A DNA stretch of 64,000 nucleotides. Source: Proteles cristata cristata (Eukaryota; Chordata; Mammalia; Carnivora; Hyaenidae). Shown one piece after another: positions 45,559 through 57,010 of this stretch. Made by a program: the position numbers and the translations under genes. A model generated the notes under the pieces. That model made no database searches. It was not told the origin of the DNA and saw nothing but the letters and a program-made list of their open reading frames with translations. The stretch's first letter is position 1. Each line of letters opens with the position of its first letter. The stretch is from positions 372,001 to 436,000 of the forward strand of contig JAESUZ010005106.1 in the NCBI GenBank assembly GCA_017311185.1. Direction: 5' to 3'.

Positions 45559-45821
45559 AATAGCGTATGTGTGACTGGAAGGAAGTCTTACCAATAACAT
45601 AGTCAACACATATTTTGTATGTTATATGAACTATGTACTGTATTGTTATAATGAGCTAAGCTACAGAAAAGAAAATGTTATTAAGAAAATCTTAAGGAAA
45701 AGCAAATGCATATGTAGTATTGTAAAAAAAATCCACATACAGGTGGACTGTGCACTTCAAACATGCATTGATCAGGAGTCAACTGCCTATACCAATAAAG
45801 CTGTTAAAAATATTATTCATC

Positions 45822-46022
45822 TGGGGCACCTGGGTAGCTTAGTCGGTTAAGCGTCCGACTTTCGCTTAGGTCATGATCTCGCGGTTCATGGGTTCGGCCC
45901 CGCATCGGGCTCTGTGCTGACTGCCAGCTCAGAGCCTGGAGCCTGTTTCAGTCTGTGACTCCCTCTCTCTCTGACCCTCCCCTGCTCACGCTGTCTCTCT
46001 CTCTCTCCCCTAGAAAAAAAAA
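45822..46022 (+). mobile_element. SINEC, young subfamily
   Basis: Carries gactttcgcttaggtcatga. TSD attattcatc at 45812-45821 and 46023-46032. The tail is a plain short A-run (tagaaaaaaaaaa), without the usual ataaataaaacatt. Confidence 0.95.
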
Positions 46023-46032
46023 ATTATTCATC

Positions 46033-46163
46033 ATAGTGTTGCTTAAAATAGAAAAGAAAATTGGGGGAAAAACCCATAAATAACCACTGATAGGGTTGGG
46101 TGAATAAATTATTCTAAGGCTATAAGATGTCTTATTTCATAGCCACTAAAAACAGGTCCACAG
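46033..46163 (+). mobile_element. old L1M-like fragment
   Basis: 'accactgatagggttgggt' and 'gaataaattattctaaggc' resemble old L1M; continues after the SINE to about 46500. Confidence 0.5.
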
Positions 46164-46394
46164 GGGCACCTGGGTGGCTCAGTCGGTTAAGCGTCCAACT
46201 TCAGCTCAGGTCATTTTCTCATGGTTCATGGGTTCAAGCCCCGCATGGGGCTCTATGTTGACAGCTAGCTCAGAGCCTGGAGCCTGCTTCCGATTCTGTG
46301 TCTCCCTCTCTCTCTGACCCTCCCCTGCTCACGCTGTCTCTCTCTCTCTCTCTCAGAAATAAATAAAACATTAAAAAATTAAAAAAAGAAAACA
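46164..46394 (+). mobile_element. SINEC, cagctcagg type
   Basis: Forward copy with 'caacttcagctcaggtcat' and a mixed tail. TSD aaaaacaggtccacag (16 bp) at 46148-46163 and 46395-46410, perfect. Confidence 0.97.
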
Positions 46395-46562
46395 AAAAAC
46401 AGGTCCACAGTTGAATGTACAATGATTCAAATTAGGCAAAATACATCTCTGTGTATATGGAGTCTTTAGGAAAAGGCCTAAAACTATGCCAACATATTTT
46501 TTACAGTGTTCTTAAAGGATTCTGTAGGATTATGGATGAATTTTTTCTCCTCTGCTGATTTA

Positions 46563-47083
46563 TATTTTTTAAATAGTTTATTGTCAAGTTGGTTTCCATA
46601 TAACACCCAGTGCTCATCCCCACAAGTGCCCTCCTCCATGCCCATCACCCCCTTTCCCTACCCCCTACCCCCATCTGCCCTCAGTTTGTTCTCAGCATTC
46701 AAGATTCTCTCATGGTTTGCCTACCTCCCTCTCCCCCTCCCTCCCTTCTCCCCCTTTTCCCCCCTTCTTCTCCCCCACGGTCCTCCGTTAAGTTCCTCCT
46801 AATCTTCCTATACGTGCAAACATATGGTATCTATCCTTCTCTGTCTGACTTATTTTGCTCAGCATAACACCCTCAAGGTCCATCCATGTTGCTACACATG
46901 GCCAGATTCCATTCTTTCTCATTGCCATGTAGTATTCTATTGTATAGATAAATCACATCTTCTTGATCCATTCATCAGTTGATGGACATTTAGGCTCTTT
47001 CCATGTTTTGGCTATTGTTGAAAGTGCTGCTATGAACACTGGGGTCCATGTGCCCCTATGCATCAGCACTCCTGTAACCTCTT
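46563..47083 (-). mobile_element. young feliform L1, 5'-truncated
   Basis: Antisense L1: 'aaatagtttattgtcaagt', the C-rich 3' UTR, then ORF2 end ('ccatcaactgatgaa'-type in reverse) up to 'atgcatcagcactcctg'. TSD tgctgattta at 46553-46562 and 47084-47093. A frame of about 100 codons on the plus strand is its 3' UTR read backwards. Confidence 0.94.
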
Positions 47084-47134
47084 TGCTGATTTAAATACAA
47101 TGACTGTGACTTTTACAGCAATAATCACATGTAA

Positions 47135-47365
47135 TATATTACTGAGTACTCATGCTGTGCCAGGCAGGGCTGGGCTAAGTGACTGGATGTAGGGCATTTA
47201 CTCCTCCAATAGCCCTATAAAGCAGGCACTATCAACTGCTGTTATTTTACAGATGAGGCCAGTGAGGCTACAGGAGGTGAATTTACTCAAGGCAGCACAG
47301 TTTGCCATGCAGCAAATGCTAAGTCTTAACTGCTGGTCTCCAAAGTGGAGAGCATACACCCCCGT
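47135..47365 (-). mobile_element. MIR SINE, antisense, near full length
   Basis: 'tactcatgctgtgccaggc', 'aatagccctataaagcagg', 'ttattttacagatgaggcc', 'ctcaaggcagcacagtttg' in the antisense order of MIR. Confidence 0.88.
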
Positions 47366-47649
47366 AAGGAGGTGTGCAAGGTGGGGTACAGAAAAACACA
47401 TGAAACTTCTGCTTATATATTTTTATCTCACCCTTGAAACGTGTTTGGGACGTGTTTTCTACTGCAACATAACCCACTTGCTTACTTTGCATCAGGCATG
47501 TCTAAGGGCGTTGCAGATGCTCATGTAATGCTCACAGCAACCTCAGGAAGAAACAGCTACAGAACCCAAGCTCTTCCCTACCACGCTACTGTGCACAACA
47601 TGCAATTTACAAATAAATATGCAAATTGTGGTTTGATGGAAGTTTTTTG

Positions 47650-47860
47650 TTTTTGTTTTTTTAACATTTATTTATTATTGAAAGACAGAGACAGAGAGAG
47701 CACGGCAGGCGAGGGGCAGAGAGGCACAGAATCTGAAGCAGGCTCCAAGCTCTGAGCTGCCTGCACAGAGCCTGAAGCAGGGCTTGAACCCACAAACCGT
47801 GAGACCATGACCTAAGCTCAAGACAGACACTTACCTGACTGAGCCAACCAGACGCCCCAA
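47650..47860 (-). mobile_element. SINEC, older type
   Basis: Reverse copy ending gccaaccagacgccccaa. The flanks share ggaag-ttttgttttt, an imperfect TSD near 47638-47649 and 47861-47876. Confidence 0.93.
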
Positions 47861-47876
47861 GGAAGCTTTTGTTTTT

Positions 47877-49554
47877 AATTATAAGATATGTAACCAAAAA
47901 TATAATTGTGTCTTAACACATACACAACACTACTTTCCAAATAATAATAAAATACACAAAGTTGGACTTCTTTTTTGAGAGGAGGTGTGCCTGCCTGCAT
48001 GTGGGCATGTGTTTAAAGGCAAGGCCAATCTTATGATTTGGAGTGAAGACTGACATTGCCTCTCCTGCTAGTGGGTCTTCATTTGCTCTTCCATTTCCTC
48101 TCTCCTCCTTCCTGGCAGACAGGAGATGACAGGAGTGTAGTAATCCCTTCTTGTTCCCTCCCCACCTCTGGGCTACTTCCCTTGGAGTAGCTACTCCCTT
48201 GAAGACTCCGTCCCCTACTGGTGGCTCCTACTCTATGGTTTCTGGTCTCACCTGGCTCAGGTAGCCACAGTTCTGCCCTCTGTCCCTATTCTCCCTGGGG
48301 TTGGTGACAGCTTACCCTTCTGCTAGCTCCTGGCTGGCCCTCAACCCTGTTTGTTTCCTTAGCCCTGCCCACACATCTGTGAGTAATTCCTTCATTAATT
48401 CTCTTCCATTTGAACCATCAGAGGAGAATCTTGTTTCCAGCCAGGATCCTGACTGATTAACACTCTTCTCTAAGACCAAACAAGAGACTTGACAAAGTTC
48501 GAAGGGGTAAGGCTGACCTACTCAGCATCAGAGTTCAGAATTCCATCCTCAGTAAGAATATATCCCAAGGACCTTCCCTGCATCTCCAACTAGGAAATGA
48601 TCATTGTAAAGCATAGATGAAGTTGTAAAAAAATATTTTCATAAAGCCTGATGAACTCTGCCAGGAACACATGTGTGATTTCGACCACATGCCCGACCTT
48701 AGGCTCTTGTCTAAAGCCAACTCCGGAGCAGCCTGGGGACAGCTCGCCCCACCCTGCTCTCTGTCCAAACCACAGTGGTGACCCAGCTACACTGCAGCAC
48801 TGAGTTCTGGGGCCTGGCCCTCCGAATGCAGAAAGCAAGGAGACAAGGGGGCCAGACTGTCATTCTCTGGGCTCTAGAGTCCATCAGATGCCCATTACCA
48901 CAGTCCAGATTCCCTTCTGGAACCCAATCTGCCAACACATGCTACCAAGCATGTATACAAAGTTTTCTTGGGCAAGTCATGACACCAGATCCAGGAAGTG
49001 GACTACAACAAAAGTCAGCACTGGGCAGCAAGAAGGCCAGTCAGGCCAACAGGGTCAACCTCTTTGTCTTCTTTTGGAGCTAAGGAATTGGATACTAAGG
49101 CAGACACCATCAGCGGCAGGGCGAGTGCCCCACAGCTATTACTAACGTAGTCAGAAGGCTTGGAGCAGACATCTGGGGCAGGCAACCCTGAATTTAAATG
49201 CACCCTATAAATATCAATCTCCTTCTCCCTGCTTCCTGTAGATAGAATAATAAGATAACACTTCAAAAGGAAGAATTCCTCACCAGAACAGGCAATTAGA
49301 TACTTGCCTTTCAAAAGAGATTGCTGGGATGTTAAGGAGATCTGGGTTGAATCCTCAGTATAGAGCTTCATGATTTAATCACTTTGATCAAAAACCCAGA
49401 AGTTGCCCTTGTTTCTATTTGTTTTTTAAAAATCTCCTGTGTCTAGTTCAGCAGGAAGCCCTGTCAGCTCACATCTAAAAGATATTGAAAATTCACCCAC
49501 TTCTCTGTTATCTCTCTTCTAAAATGATGGCTCAAACCACTAGACTTTCTTCTT
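47877..49554. other. unrecognised DNA, possibly with an ancient repeat
   Basis: 48380-48470 ('ccagccaggatcctgactg') recalls the end of a mammal-wide repeat that I cannot name. No gene. Frames at 48590-49145 on both strands show no domain. Confidence 0.4.
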
Positions 49555-50145
49555 ATACTCTGGGATACCTACCTTATTCACCTGCCACACAGGAACTAGA
49601 AGGATCTTCTTAACGCCTACTCAGATCACGTGACTTTTCTGCTTTAAAACCCTCCAGTGGCTTCTCATTGCACTTAGAATAAAATCCAAGCTCTTCACGG
49701 CTGCTCTAAACAGACTCTAATCTCTTGACCCTCAAGAACCTCTTTCCTGGGCTCAGACATTCCAGCCACATGGCTTTCTCTTTCCTGTTATAAAATGTGC
49801 CAAGCCATTTCCTCAGGACATTTGCATCTGCTGTTTCCCTACCCAAAATGCTTTCTGCCCCCCAAAACTCTGTCTCGTCAATCCTGTCTCAGCCCAAATA
49901 TTTTCCCTTTGCAAAGGACTTCTTGAACAAGCACCTTTTCTAATGTGCCTCACCAGATTACTCACCCTGTTTTATTCTTCATGTTACAAATATGTATATA
50001 TACTATATTATTTGTTTTGGCTTAGTTATATTTCCAAATAGAGCACAAGCCCTATGAGGACAAGATATTTATTATATTTTTTACTTCAAATAGCTATAAC
50101 ATTCAGTAAATACTCAATAAATATTTGTCAAAGGAACAAGTCGTG
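49555..50145 (+). mobile_element. L2 LINE 3' end, well preserved
   Basis: 'aaccctccagtggcttctc', 'attgcacttagaataaaat', 'aggacatttgcatctgctg', 'tcagcccaaatattttcc' and 'actcaataaatatttgtca'. The clearest L2 in the window. Confidence 0.93.
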
Positions 50146-50884
50146 GGTATAAATATAAGCATCAAACAATAATGAGTCCCCAAGAGTCCATAAGCAAGAT
50201 AGTTAATATTTGTAAATCTTGTTTTCTCATTTACAAATGATACTAACAAGTGCCTAGTTAATGTTTACTCTTTTAACTTACTAGAGTTTCAAGTCTTATA
50301 TTGTAGAGTTTTAAGTTATATAACTTACATGAGTCTAAGTGTATGCTTTTATAACCCAGCCTTAACTATGATATAGTGTGAGAGATTATAAACACCAAGC
50401 ACAGCTGAAGTCATAAATGTTTCTCTTCATTAAGTTGCAAAGCTAATTCCTTGAAGAGCACGCTGTTATGTGACATCCCTCAGGCTTTGCAAACAGCTCT
50501 GACAAGTAAAGAGCATAGAGCTTTTTGAGGGGTAGGGGGGATGGAGAATATTACAGGACCCCACAACAGCTCGACTTCACAATTAGGCTTGGGGCTGGAA
50601 TTTTCAAATTGCGTCCTCAAGTGGTACATTACAATCTGGGTGCTTGTGCTGACTTTGGCCATGGACTATGCAACAAATACATTATACTCTAATCTTCAAA
50701 CACTCACTAGGCTCCCAGAGAACTCAGCTCAAGGGATGGCATTAGGACATTTTACCAGACTCCATTTATCTCTGCCCTAATTTTGCTTATGCTGGGGCAT
50801 ATATTTTATATTGTTTTTCATGGTGCATTTATCAGGTTCTAGAGGCCAAGGAGGGAAGTTTAAACCCCAGACATTATTCTCGAC
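50146..50884. other. unrecognised DNA
   Basis: 50170-50275 may be a MIR tail ('ttgttttctcatttacaaa'). Otherwise nothing recognised. Confidence 0.45.
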
Positions 50885-51385
50885 TCGACTTCTCTCTTCT
50901 CTTTCATTCAATTCTTCACTAAATTCGATGCACTTTACCTCCTGAAGATTTCTGATATCGGTCCACTTCTGTCTCCATGATCACCTGCCTGGTCTGGGCC
51001 ATCCACAGTTGTTGCTGGGGACCTCTGTGGTATTCTCCTAGCCGGTTCTCTGCCCTCATTATCACATCTCCATTTCAACACTGAAACCAGACTAATCTCT
51101 TCAGACACAAATCTGACCATGTCATATCCCTGACACCATCAGACAGGGTGGCATCCCCTTTGGTAAACATCTTCACAGTCCTTCTTACTCTCCTTCCTTG
51201 TGATCATCCTCCACTGATTTCATACTTATGTGATGATTTAATCACCTCTGTTACTTCTTAGACTTTTAGTTCCATGAGGGTCACAGACAGTGACTGATTT
51301 CACTCGCTATTACATCCCCAAATGTCTAGCACAGTGCCTGGTACATTGCAGGTGCTCCATAAATATTTGCTGATAAATAACAGAA
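50885..51385 (+). mobile_element. L2 LINE 3' end
   Basis: 'accagactaatctcttcag', 'aaatctgaccatgtcatat', 'tagttccatgagggtcaca', 'agcacagtgcctggtacat' and 'ctccataaatatttgctga'. Confidence 0.9.
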
Positions 51386-51551
51386 AGAATAAGTCTCTAT
51401 ATCCTTAGCCCCTGATTGAATACCTGAACATAGAGAGAGCAATATTTACTGAAAAAAACAAAGACTGGAACTAGCCACAATTCCCAAAAAATATTCCTAA
51501 GCCCAGTTTCTCCTTTACTGATAAGGTCTCATGTTCTGCACCTTTCTATGT

Positions 51552-51554
<3 letters not shown>

Positions 51555-51587
<33 letters not shown>
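51555..51587. repeat. (AC)n microsatellite, about 16 units
   Basis: A pure dinucleotide run, probably polymorphic. Confidence 0.97.
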
Positions 51588-51590
<3 letters not shown>

Positions 51591-52103
51591 CAACCATATC
51601 ACTCCAAAGACTTACTCCTCATGACCCAGAGATATTTGCCCTAAGAAATCTTCCTGTCATAAAACTCTTTATCCTCTTTTACAAGAATGTTAAGTAAGTT
51701 CAACCAATGTAATCTTTACCCTCTAGCAAAACAAATTTGCCAAATGCCACTTGTAAATGAAGAATGTTCAAGGGCACAGACTAGATTCTGGTGTCCTTCT
51801 CAGTTCTCACTTAAGGACCAACTCCGCAGGCATCATTCTCTTTTCATTTAAATTCAGAGCACAAAGACATTCAGGGGATAAATGGCTATCCCACTTCTCA
51901 GGAAATTGCCTCAACTCCCATCCAACATTCTCGAAAGCATTCTCCCCACTTCAGGTTCCTGGAATGACACAGCTGCAAATTTTAAAGTAATGTCCTGGGA
52001 GCCTCCCCAGAATGCCATCTGTTAGGGAGTGGTGTTTAATACCATTTAATAAGTTTACCTTGGACCCCAACCAAGGGAGGTTGTTACTGGAAGCATCAAA
52101 AAG
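51588..52103. other. unrecognised DNA
   Basis: Nothing recognised. Confidence 0.45.
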
Positions 52104-52279
52104 AAGCACCTGGGTGGCTCAGTGGGTTAAGCATCTGGCTCTTGATTTTGACTTAGGCCATGATCTCCTGGTTCATGAGGTTGAGCCCTATGTTGGGCTC
52201 TGTGCTGACAGTGCAAATCCTGCTTGGGATTCTATCCCCATCCCCACCCCCGAAATAAATAAACTTAAAAAAAAAAAGA
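52104..52279 (+). mobile_element. SINEC, older, shortened type
   Basis: 'agcacctgggtggctcagt', 'gcatctggctcttgatttt', then a short C-rich region and cgaaataaataaactt. The CT-rich middle is reduced. TSD not clear. Confidence 0.92.
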
Positions 52280-52309
52280 GTTCATTGGGGCACTATCTTC
52301 TACAATGAT

Positions 52310-52620
52310 GAAAATAATGGTTACTATTTACTCAGTGTTTTACTATGTACTCTGTATTGTGTTTAACTATGTATGTGCAAAAATCCTATGAGAAGATATT
52401 ATTATTATAAGGAGGACATTTAGTCTCAGAATAGTTCAGGAACTCACAAGGTTTTTTGGTCTTTTTTTTTTTTTTTTACATTTTATTTGTTTAAGTAATT
52501 TCTACACACAATGTGGGGCTCGAGATCCAGTGTTACACAGTCTTCCAACTGAGCCAACCAGGTGCCCAGGAGCTTACCAGTTATTAAATCACAGAGCTAA
52601 AGCCCATGTTATTGATTACT
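52310..52620 (-). mobile_element. MIR SINE, antisense, with a nested SINE
   Basis: 'actcagtgttttactatgt', 'tcctatgagaagatattat' and 'ggacatttagtctcagaat' before the nested SINE, then 'ttattaaatcacagagcta' after it. Confidence 0.75.
52463..52570 (-). mobile_element. ancestral short-form carnivore SINE
   Basis: A reverse copy of only about 108 bases: T-run, 'aagtaatttctacacacaa', 'tgtggggctcgagatcc', 'gagccaaccaggtgccc'. It lacks the CT-rich middle of all other copies and matches the short CAN-SINE form common across Carnivora. Oldest SINE type here. Confidence 0.85.
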
Positions 52621-52647
52621 ACTGCATATAACAGGGCCATGAACATC

Positions 52648-52695
52648 AAAGAGAGAGAGACACAGAAAGAAAGGGGGGGGTGGGGACAGAGAGAG
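52648..52695. repeat. purine-rich (GA)n tract
   Basis: GA repeats broken by a run of eight G. Confidence 0.9.
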
Positions 52696-52829
52696 AGAGA
52701 GAAACTATCAGTCATTTCAAATTCATTTTTGGTAACTTGCAGGATATAAATGGCAAATAACATTATAGATGCTCTAGATTTTTATTCAATTATAAATTTT
52801 GGCAAGCTTTTAAAAAATAATAAGTATAT

Positions 52830-53290
52830 TAGTCAGCTTTTATTAGGTTATGCTTCAGTAACAACAACCCCAAAGTATCAGAGGTTTAAAATAAAATAAA
52901 TGTATTTCCCGTTCATGTTACTTGTCAGCCATGGGTCAGCCGAGGTTCTGCTCCAAATACCATCTCCATTCTAGGTATCATCTTGGGACTGGATGGCCAC
53001 TTGGCAGAGAAAAAAAAAAGGGGGGGGAAATGGAAGATAGCCATTTTGTGATAGCCCTTAAGGCTTCTGCATGGACATGACATATGTCATTTCTTCCCAC
53101 ATCCTACTGACCAAAGCAAGTGACATGGCCAGACTTGACATCAGTGAGTTACAGAAATATTCTCCTTTCACAGGATAGGCAATGCCTCTTTCATAGAAAT
53201 GACCGAGGATGCAAGTTCATTACAGGGAAAGGAGCCCAATACTCAGTTGTAATAATATAACCTACCATAACAAATGAAGATGGAAGCTCT
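52830..53290. mobile_element. ancient interspersed repeat, family not assigned
   Basis: 'gcttcagtaacaacaaccc', 'ttcatgttacttgtcagcc', 'aaagcaagtgacatggcc' are phrases I know to recur in many mammalian loci; a similar piece lies at 54630-54780. I cannot name the family. Confidence 0.45.
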
Positions 53291-53319
53291 TGGGGGTCAG
53301 ACATAATCAACACATCCCA

Positions 53320-53790
53320 CCCATGTTACTTGACAATAGATAGAAATAAGCCACAGCAAAACTCAATCCAAAATGGCTTAAGCAAAAAGGGGGACTTACT
53401 GGCTTGGGTTAGTGAAAATTCCATGGACTTAGAGGTGGGGCTTGATAACTTGGCCCAGACACTAAAGTGAAATGATGTCTTTAGAACTTAATCTATCTCT
53501 ATCTCTCCTCTCTAACCAACCCCCTCTTTTTCTTCATCTTTACCTGTGCTTTTCTTTGTGCTGGCTTCATCCTTAAGTAAGAAAGCTGCGTGCAGCTCAT
53601 GGCTTATAGCCTTATAGCTCCAAACCAACAAAAAGAAACTTCTCCTCTTCTGATAGATCCTGAACAGGTGCCAAGACTAGCCCTAATTAGATCAACTTGG
53701 GTACCAACCAGTCAACATGGCCAGAGTGTTCAGTGTTTCATTACTCATCTTTGGGTCCCTCCTAGAGCAGAAGGTGGGCCCTGGTGACCC
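53320..53790. mobile_element. possible ancient interspersed repeat
   Basis: 'ctttgtgctggcttcatcc' and 'tggctta' blocks recall a widespread old repeat; weak support and family unknown. Confidence 0.3.
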
Positions 53791-54199
53791 CCTCCCCTAG
53801 ACTGAGAGTATTGCCTATTTTTTCTCTAAAATTCCTGAAATAACAAAATCCCTGAAGAGTTTCAATATTATCTGATTTCCAAACATTCACAGTGACTTGC
53901 ACAGTCAAACAGATTCAAGAGTCTGGCATTCTTACAATATTTACCAAAGCTACCATCTGTAACAATTTTTCTTCTCTTGCTTCACAAATCCAACTTGTCT
54001 TCATTACAAACAATAACGAATAAGATGATGTGAAAGATTAACTTAACATTTACTGGCTGAAACAGAGGAAATACTAAATAAAACAAATTTTGAGCTGAAA
54101 CCCCTAACCTACTTAAAAAGGTCAGACCCAAATATTTGCCATCCAGGATACAAAACAAATACTCATATCTCATTACCGTGCCACAAAAATCACTGCATA
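53791..54199. other. unrecognised AT-rich DNA
   Basis: Nothing recognised. Confidence 0.45.
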
Positions 54200-54215
54200 C
54201 TAATTTGGGAGATTT

Positions 54216-54448
54216 AAAAAAATTTTTTAATGTTTTATTTATTTCTGAGAGAGAGACAGACAGACATACAGACACACAGCATGAACAGGGGAGGGCCAGA
54301 GAGAGAGGGAGATACAGAATCTGAAACAGGCTCCAGGCTCTGAGCTAGCTGTCAGCACAGAGCCCGATGCAGGGCTCAAACGAATGAACCGTGAGATCAT
54401 GACCTGCACCAAAGTTGGATGCCTAACTGACTGAGCCACCCAGGCACC
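54216..54448 (-). mobile_element. SINEC, intermediate type
   Basis: Reverse copy with TSD ctaatttgggagattt (16 bp, 54200-54215 and 54449-54464), perfect. It carries a short (GACA)n variation near 54256-54280. Confidence 0.97.
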
Positions 54449-54464
54449 CTAATTTGGGAGATTT

Positions 54465-54824
54465 TAATTAGGGAAATCTGTGCTGTGAATTACTGGTAAA
54501 CTTTAAGCAAAACAGTGGTCCACAATTTAATATTTCTACCTGGGTAGACAGTAATACAATATCTTATCTGTCCGTTGTATCAGCTAAAGAATTACAATGT
54601 CTTTAGCTCCTTTCTCCTCTTGTTTTACTTATGGCAACATTAACTACTGTCCCAAAGAGACCCCAAGTTTCAATGGTTTATGGTTTAAGGCAAGAGAGTT
54701 TTATTTTTCATTAAGGGAACTCTCCACATTAGGTGCTCCAGACTGACAGGCAGCTTCCCTTTGCTGCAGTAATTCTGGCACTCAGCCGGAATCTGGCCTC
54801 TTAGCCTGTGGCTCTCCGACCTCT
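54465..54824. other. ancient repeat trace
   Basis: 54630-54790 resembles the unassigned repeat at 52830 ('tggtttatggtttaaggca'). The rest is unrecognised. Confidence 0.35.
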
Positions 54825-55045
54825 AGGACAGGGTTTTTCAACCTTGACACAATTTGAACCAGACCAAGCTTTGTTGGGAGAGAATGTCTTGTGCGTTGTC
54901 GAATGTTCAGCAGCACTTACTAGATTCCAGGAATTCCTCAAGCCAAGTTGGGACAACCAAAAACGTCCTCGGACTGCCAAATGCCCACTTGTGGGCCAGG
55001 AGGGCAAAAAGGCCTCCTAGTTAGGAACCAGTGGTCAAAAACTAA
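54825..55045 (+). mobile_element. hAT-type non-autonomous element
   Basis: 'cagggtttttcaaccttga', 'gtgcgttgtcgaatgttca', 'gacaaccaaaaacgtcctc' and 'ttaggaaccagtggtcaa'. The termini are roughly inverted, as in MER hAT elements. Subfamily not certain. Confidence 0.65.
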
Positions 55046-55116
55046 GCTTGTTATTAGTTTTGTTAAGATTACCAGGTGATTCCAATGTATAATGAGGATT
55101 GAGAACCAATGGCTTC
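55046..55116 (+). mobile_element. MER5A-like 3' terminus
   Basis: 'taccaggtgattccaatgt' and 'gaggattgagaaccaatgg' match the MER5A end. Confidence 0.75.
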
Positions 55117-55534
55117 ATCACTAACTACATCCTAGAGAAAACACGGAGAAAACACAAGCAATTCTTCAGAGCCGTGGCTTTTGTACATCACATCTACTCC
55201 TCCGACATGAGCACGAACCGGTCATGGGTACATCCTCCTACGTCCCCACCCCCAGGTAGGGGGGTATAAGAGCTAGGAAACACAGCCTGTGCCTGGGCAG
55301 CCACTTCCCAGCACCAACTGTATGGAAGGGGATGCACAAATTTTGGTGGATAGAGGCATCTCTGCCTCATCTCTCAGTTTTCCCCCTTTTGATAGAAGAT
55401 GCCTCCCCTCACATGGACAGTACCTCTCTCACAGGCTGAACTGATGACAGGTCTTCCTAGAAAGATTGTCTTTAAGTAGAAGTGGTAGACTGAATCATTT
55501 TCTCCCCTCTGGTGTCAGAGCTGCTGCTCACCAA
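55117..55534. other. unrecognised DNA
   Basis: It contains an isolated TATA-like 'ggggtataagagctagg' near 55260, with no other promoter or LTR evidence. Confidence 0.4.
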
Positions 55535-55755
55535 TTACAACAGAGTACCTTCTACATGCCATGCATTATTCTAAGTGCTTTTCATTTATTTACCCATTTC
55601 ACACTTGCAACAACCTATGATAGGTGCTATTAAGTATGCACATTTTACAGGTGAAGAATTTGTCTAAGGTCAAGGGCACAGATGAAGAGCATACCCAGAC
55701 TACTGTCAGACTACCCAAGTTCATGCTCTTGACCATCAAGGCTACACTGATCTCT
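55535..55755 (-). mobile_element. MIR SINE, antisense
   Basis: 'ttctacatgccatgcatta', 'ttctaagtgcttttcattt', 'cattttacaggtgaagaat' and 'ttcatgctcttgaccatc' in antisense MIR order. Confidence 0.88.
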
Positions 55756-56649
55756 ATAGGGAAAGCCCACCTCCAACAGATAGCAGCACAGGCAGAGAAA
55801 GCAGAAGCCACAGGGCTGGCTCTGCTCCTGCCTTTACACAGTGTGTTTGTATGAACCAGTGGATTCCTCTTTCTCCTTAAGGTAGTTTGAATGATCTTTC
55901 TGTTATTTATAACCAGAGTCCTGATTGCTCTATTATTTGAAAGCATTAACCCACATGGGTTCTCCAGTTCTGAAAATGAAACATTCTAGAATCATGCACA
56001 CTCAGGACAAAAGGTGGTATTGGGACCTCTCCTCCCTATAGCCAAGGGTACTATTCTTAGCTCTTCAGTTACTGGCAAAATGCTGTCCTTAGTGGGGGTG
56101 AATTTATTAGGCAATTCAACATCAACTGACACTAATGCTGGTGTGAGCCTGACCTGGGCTTCAGAGATTGTTCTGCATGGATGCTGGGGTTGAGTCTACA
56201 CCTTGCAACCATTTCTAGAAACTTAAAATCCTAAACCGGCTTTGGACGCCTAGAGAGTTTCTTAGTCCCTTATGCCCAGTTGGGCGTTTCTCTGCTCATT
56301 TCCTTCTTACCACCACGGGAAATGAGCCTCCAGCTGCTATGGATTTAGTTCTATCATCAGTTGGCTTACCTGTGGCAAGACTGGATACCTTTATCCGGGG
56401 ACACTGATCATACCTCGATTTCCTATTTTTATCCATCATCAGACATCGCTGACGTTCAGATTACCAGTCATGCCTGATTAGTATCCAAAAAACTTGTTAT
56501 TTTCTGTCATCTTGAATTTCCTTGCAGAGCTGGGTCTAGTGCCCAAAGATCCTCCCTCAGCCTAGTGACCACATCTATTTCTAAACCTTGGCCCTGCCCA
56601 GTGCAAACCACCTTGCTGTGGCTAACCATCTGTGGTGAACCATGAGCAC
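55756..56649. other. unrecognised non-coding DNA
   Basis: No repeat or gene recognised. Confidence 0.45.
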
Positions 56650-57010
56650 CAACAACTTCATTCAACAAATACTTACTGCATCACTATGATGGCACTAAGT
56701 GCTGGGGGTACCAAGATGACTAAGGTATGTCACATGATGATAAGACATATCACACTCTGCCTTAACCCCTCAATAATTTTTATGACGACCAGTCATGTGC
56801 CTGCGCCTGGCTAGTGCTGGTAATTGCAACCATGAGCAAGATACACACAGTCCCTGCCTTCATAAAGCTTAAAAGTTGAGAGGAAGGGAGGGAGGGAGAT
56901 AGAGACAGAGACAGAGAGATTATAAACACATAAGCACACAATGAAAGGAAACGATTACAGAGACTGTTATACATACTACAAAAGGGAATAAAGTGACTAT
57001 TGGAAAATAG
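56650..57010 (-). mobile_element. L2 LINE, antisense, two overlapping starts
   Basis: 'tcattcaacaaatacttac' and 'actaagtgctgggggtacc' give an L2 end. A second L2-like start follows at about 56785 ('gtccctgccttcataaagc', then GA-rich, 'attataaacacataagc'). Confidence 0.75.

Larger units (their letters stand above)
45048..45788 (+). mobile_element. Tigger2-like DNA transposon carrying two SINEs
   Basis: Left end 'ttcgacccttgaaaaatgc', right end 'ttgatcaggagtcaactg', complementary as expected of the inverted termini. TA-type flanks. Inside are 'ttttgactcccccaaaatg' and 'aagaaaatgttattaagaa'. Two SINEs interrupt it (45113 and 45351). A non-autonomous, internally deleted element with no transposase. 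Confidence 0.85.
44540..45811 (+). mobile_element. old L1 3' end, split by Tigger2
   Basis: 'ctcaaatatccatcactaa', 'gatattcagcaataaaaat', 'gacagttacccaactctga' and 'gaatattacggtatgtaa' lead to 45047. The L1 terminus 'accaataaagctgttaaaa' resumes at about 45789. So the Tigger2 at 45048-45788 landed within the last bases of this L1. Confidence 0.85.

Noticed and set aside
55255..55300. TATA-containing promoter ('ggggtataagagctagg')
   Set aside because: No start signal, CpG island or transcript support; an isolated TATA-like word occurs by chance.
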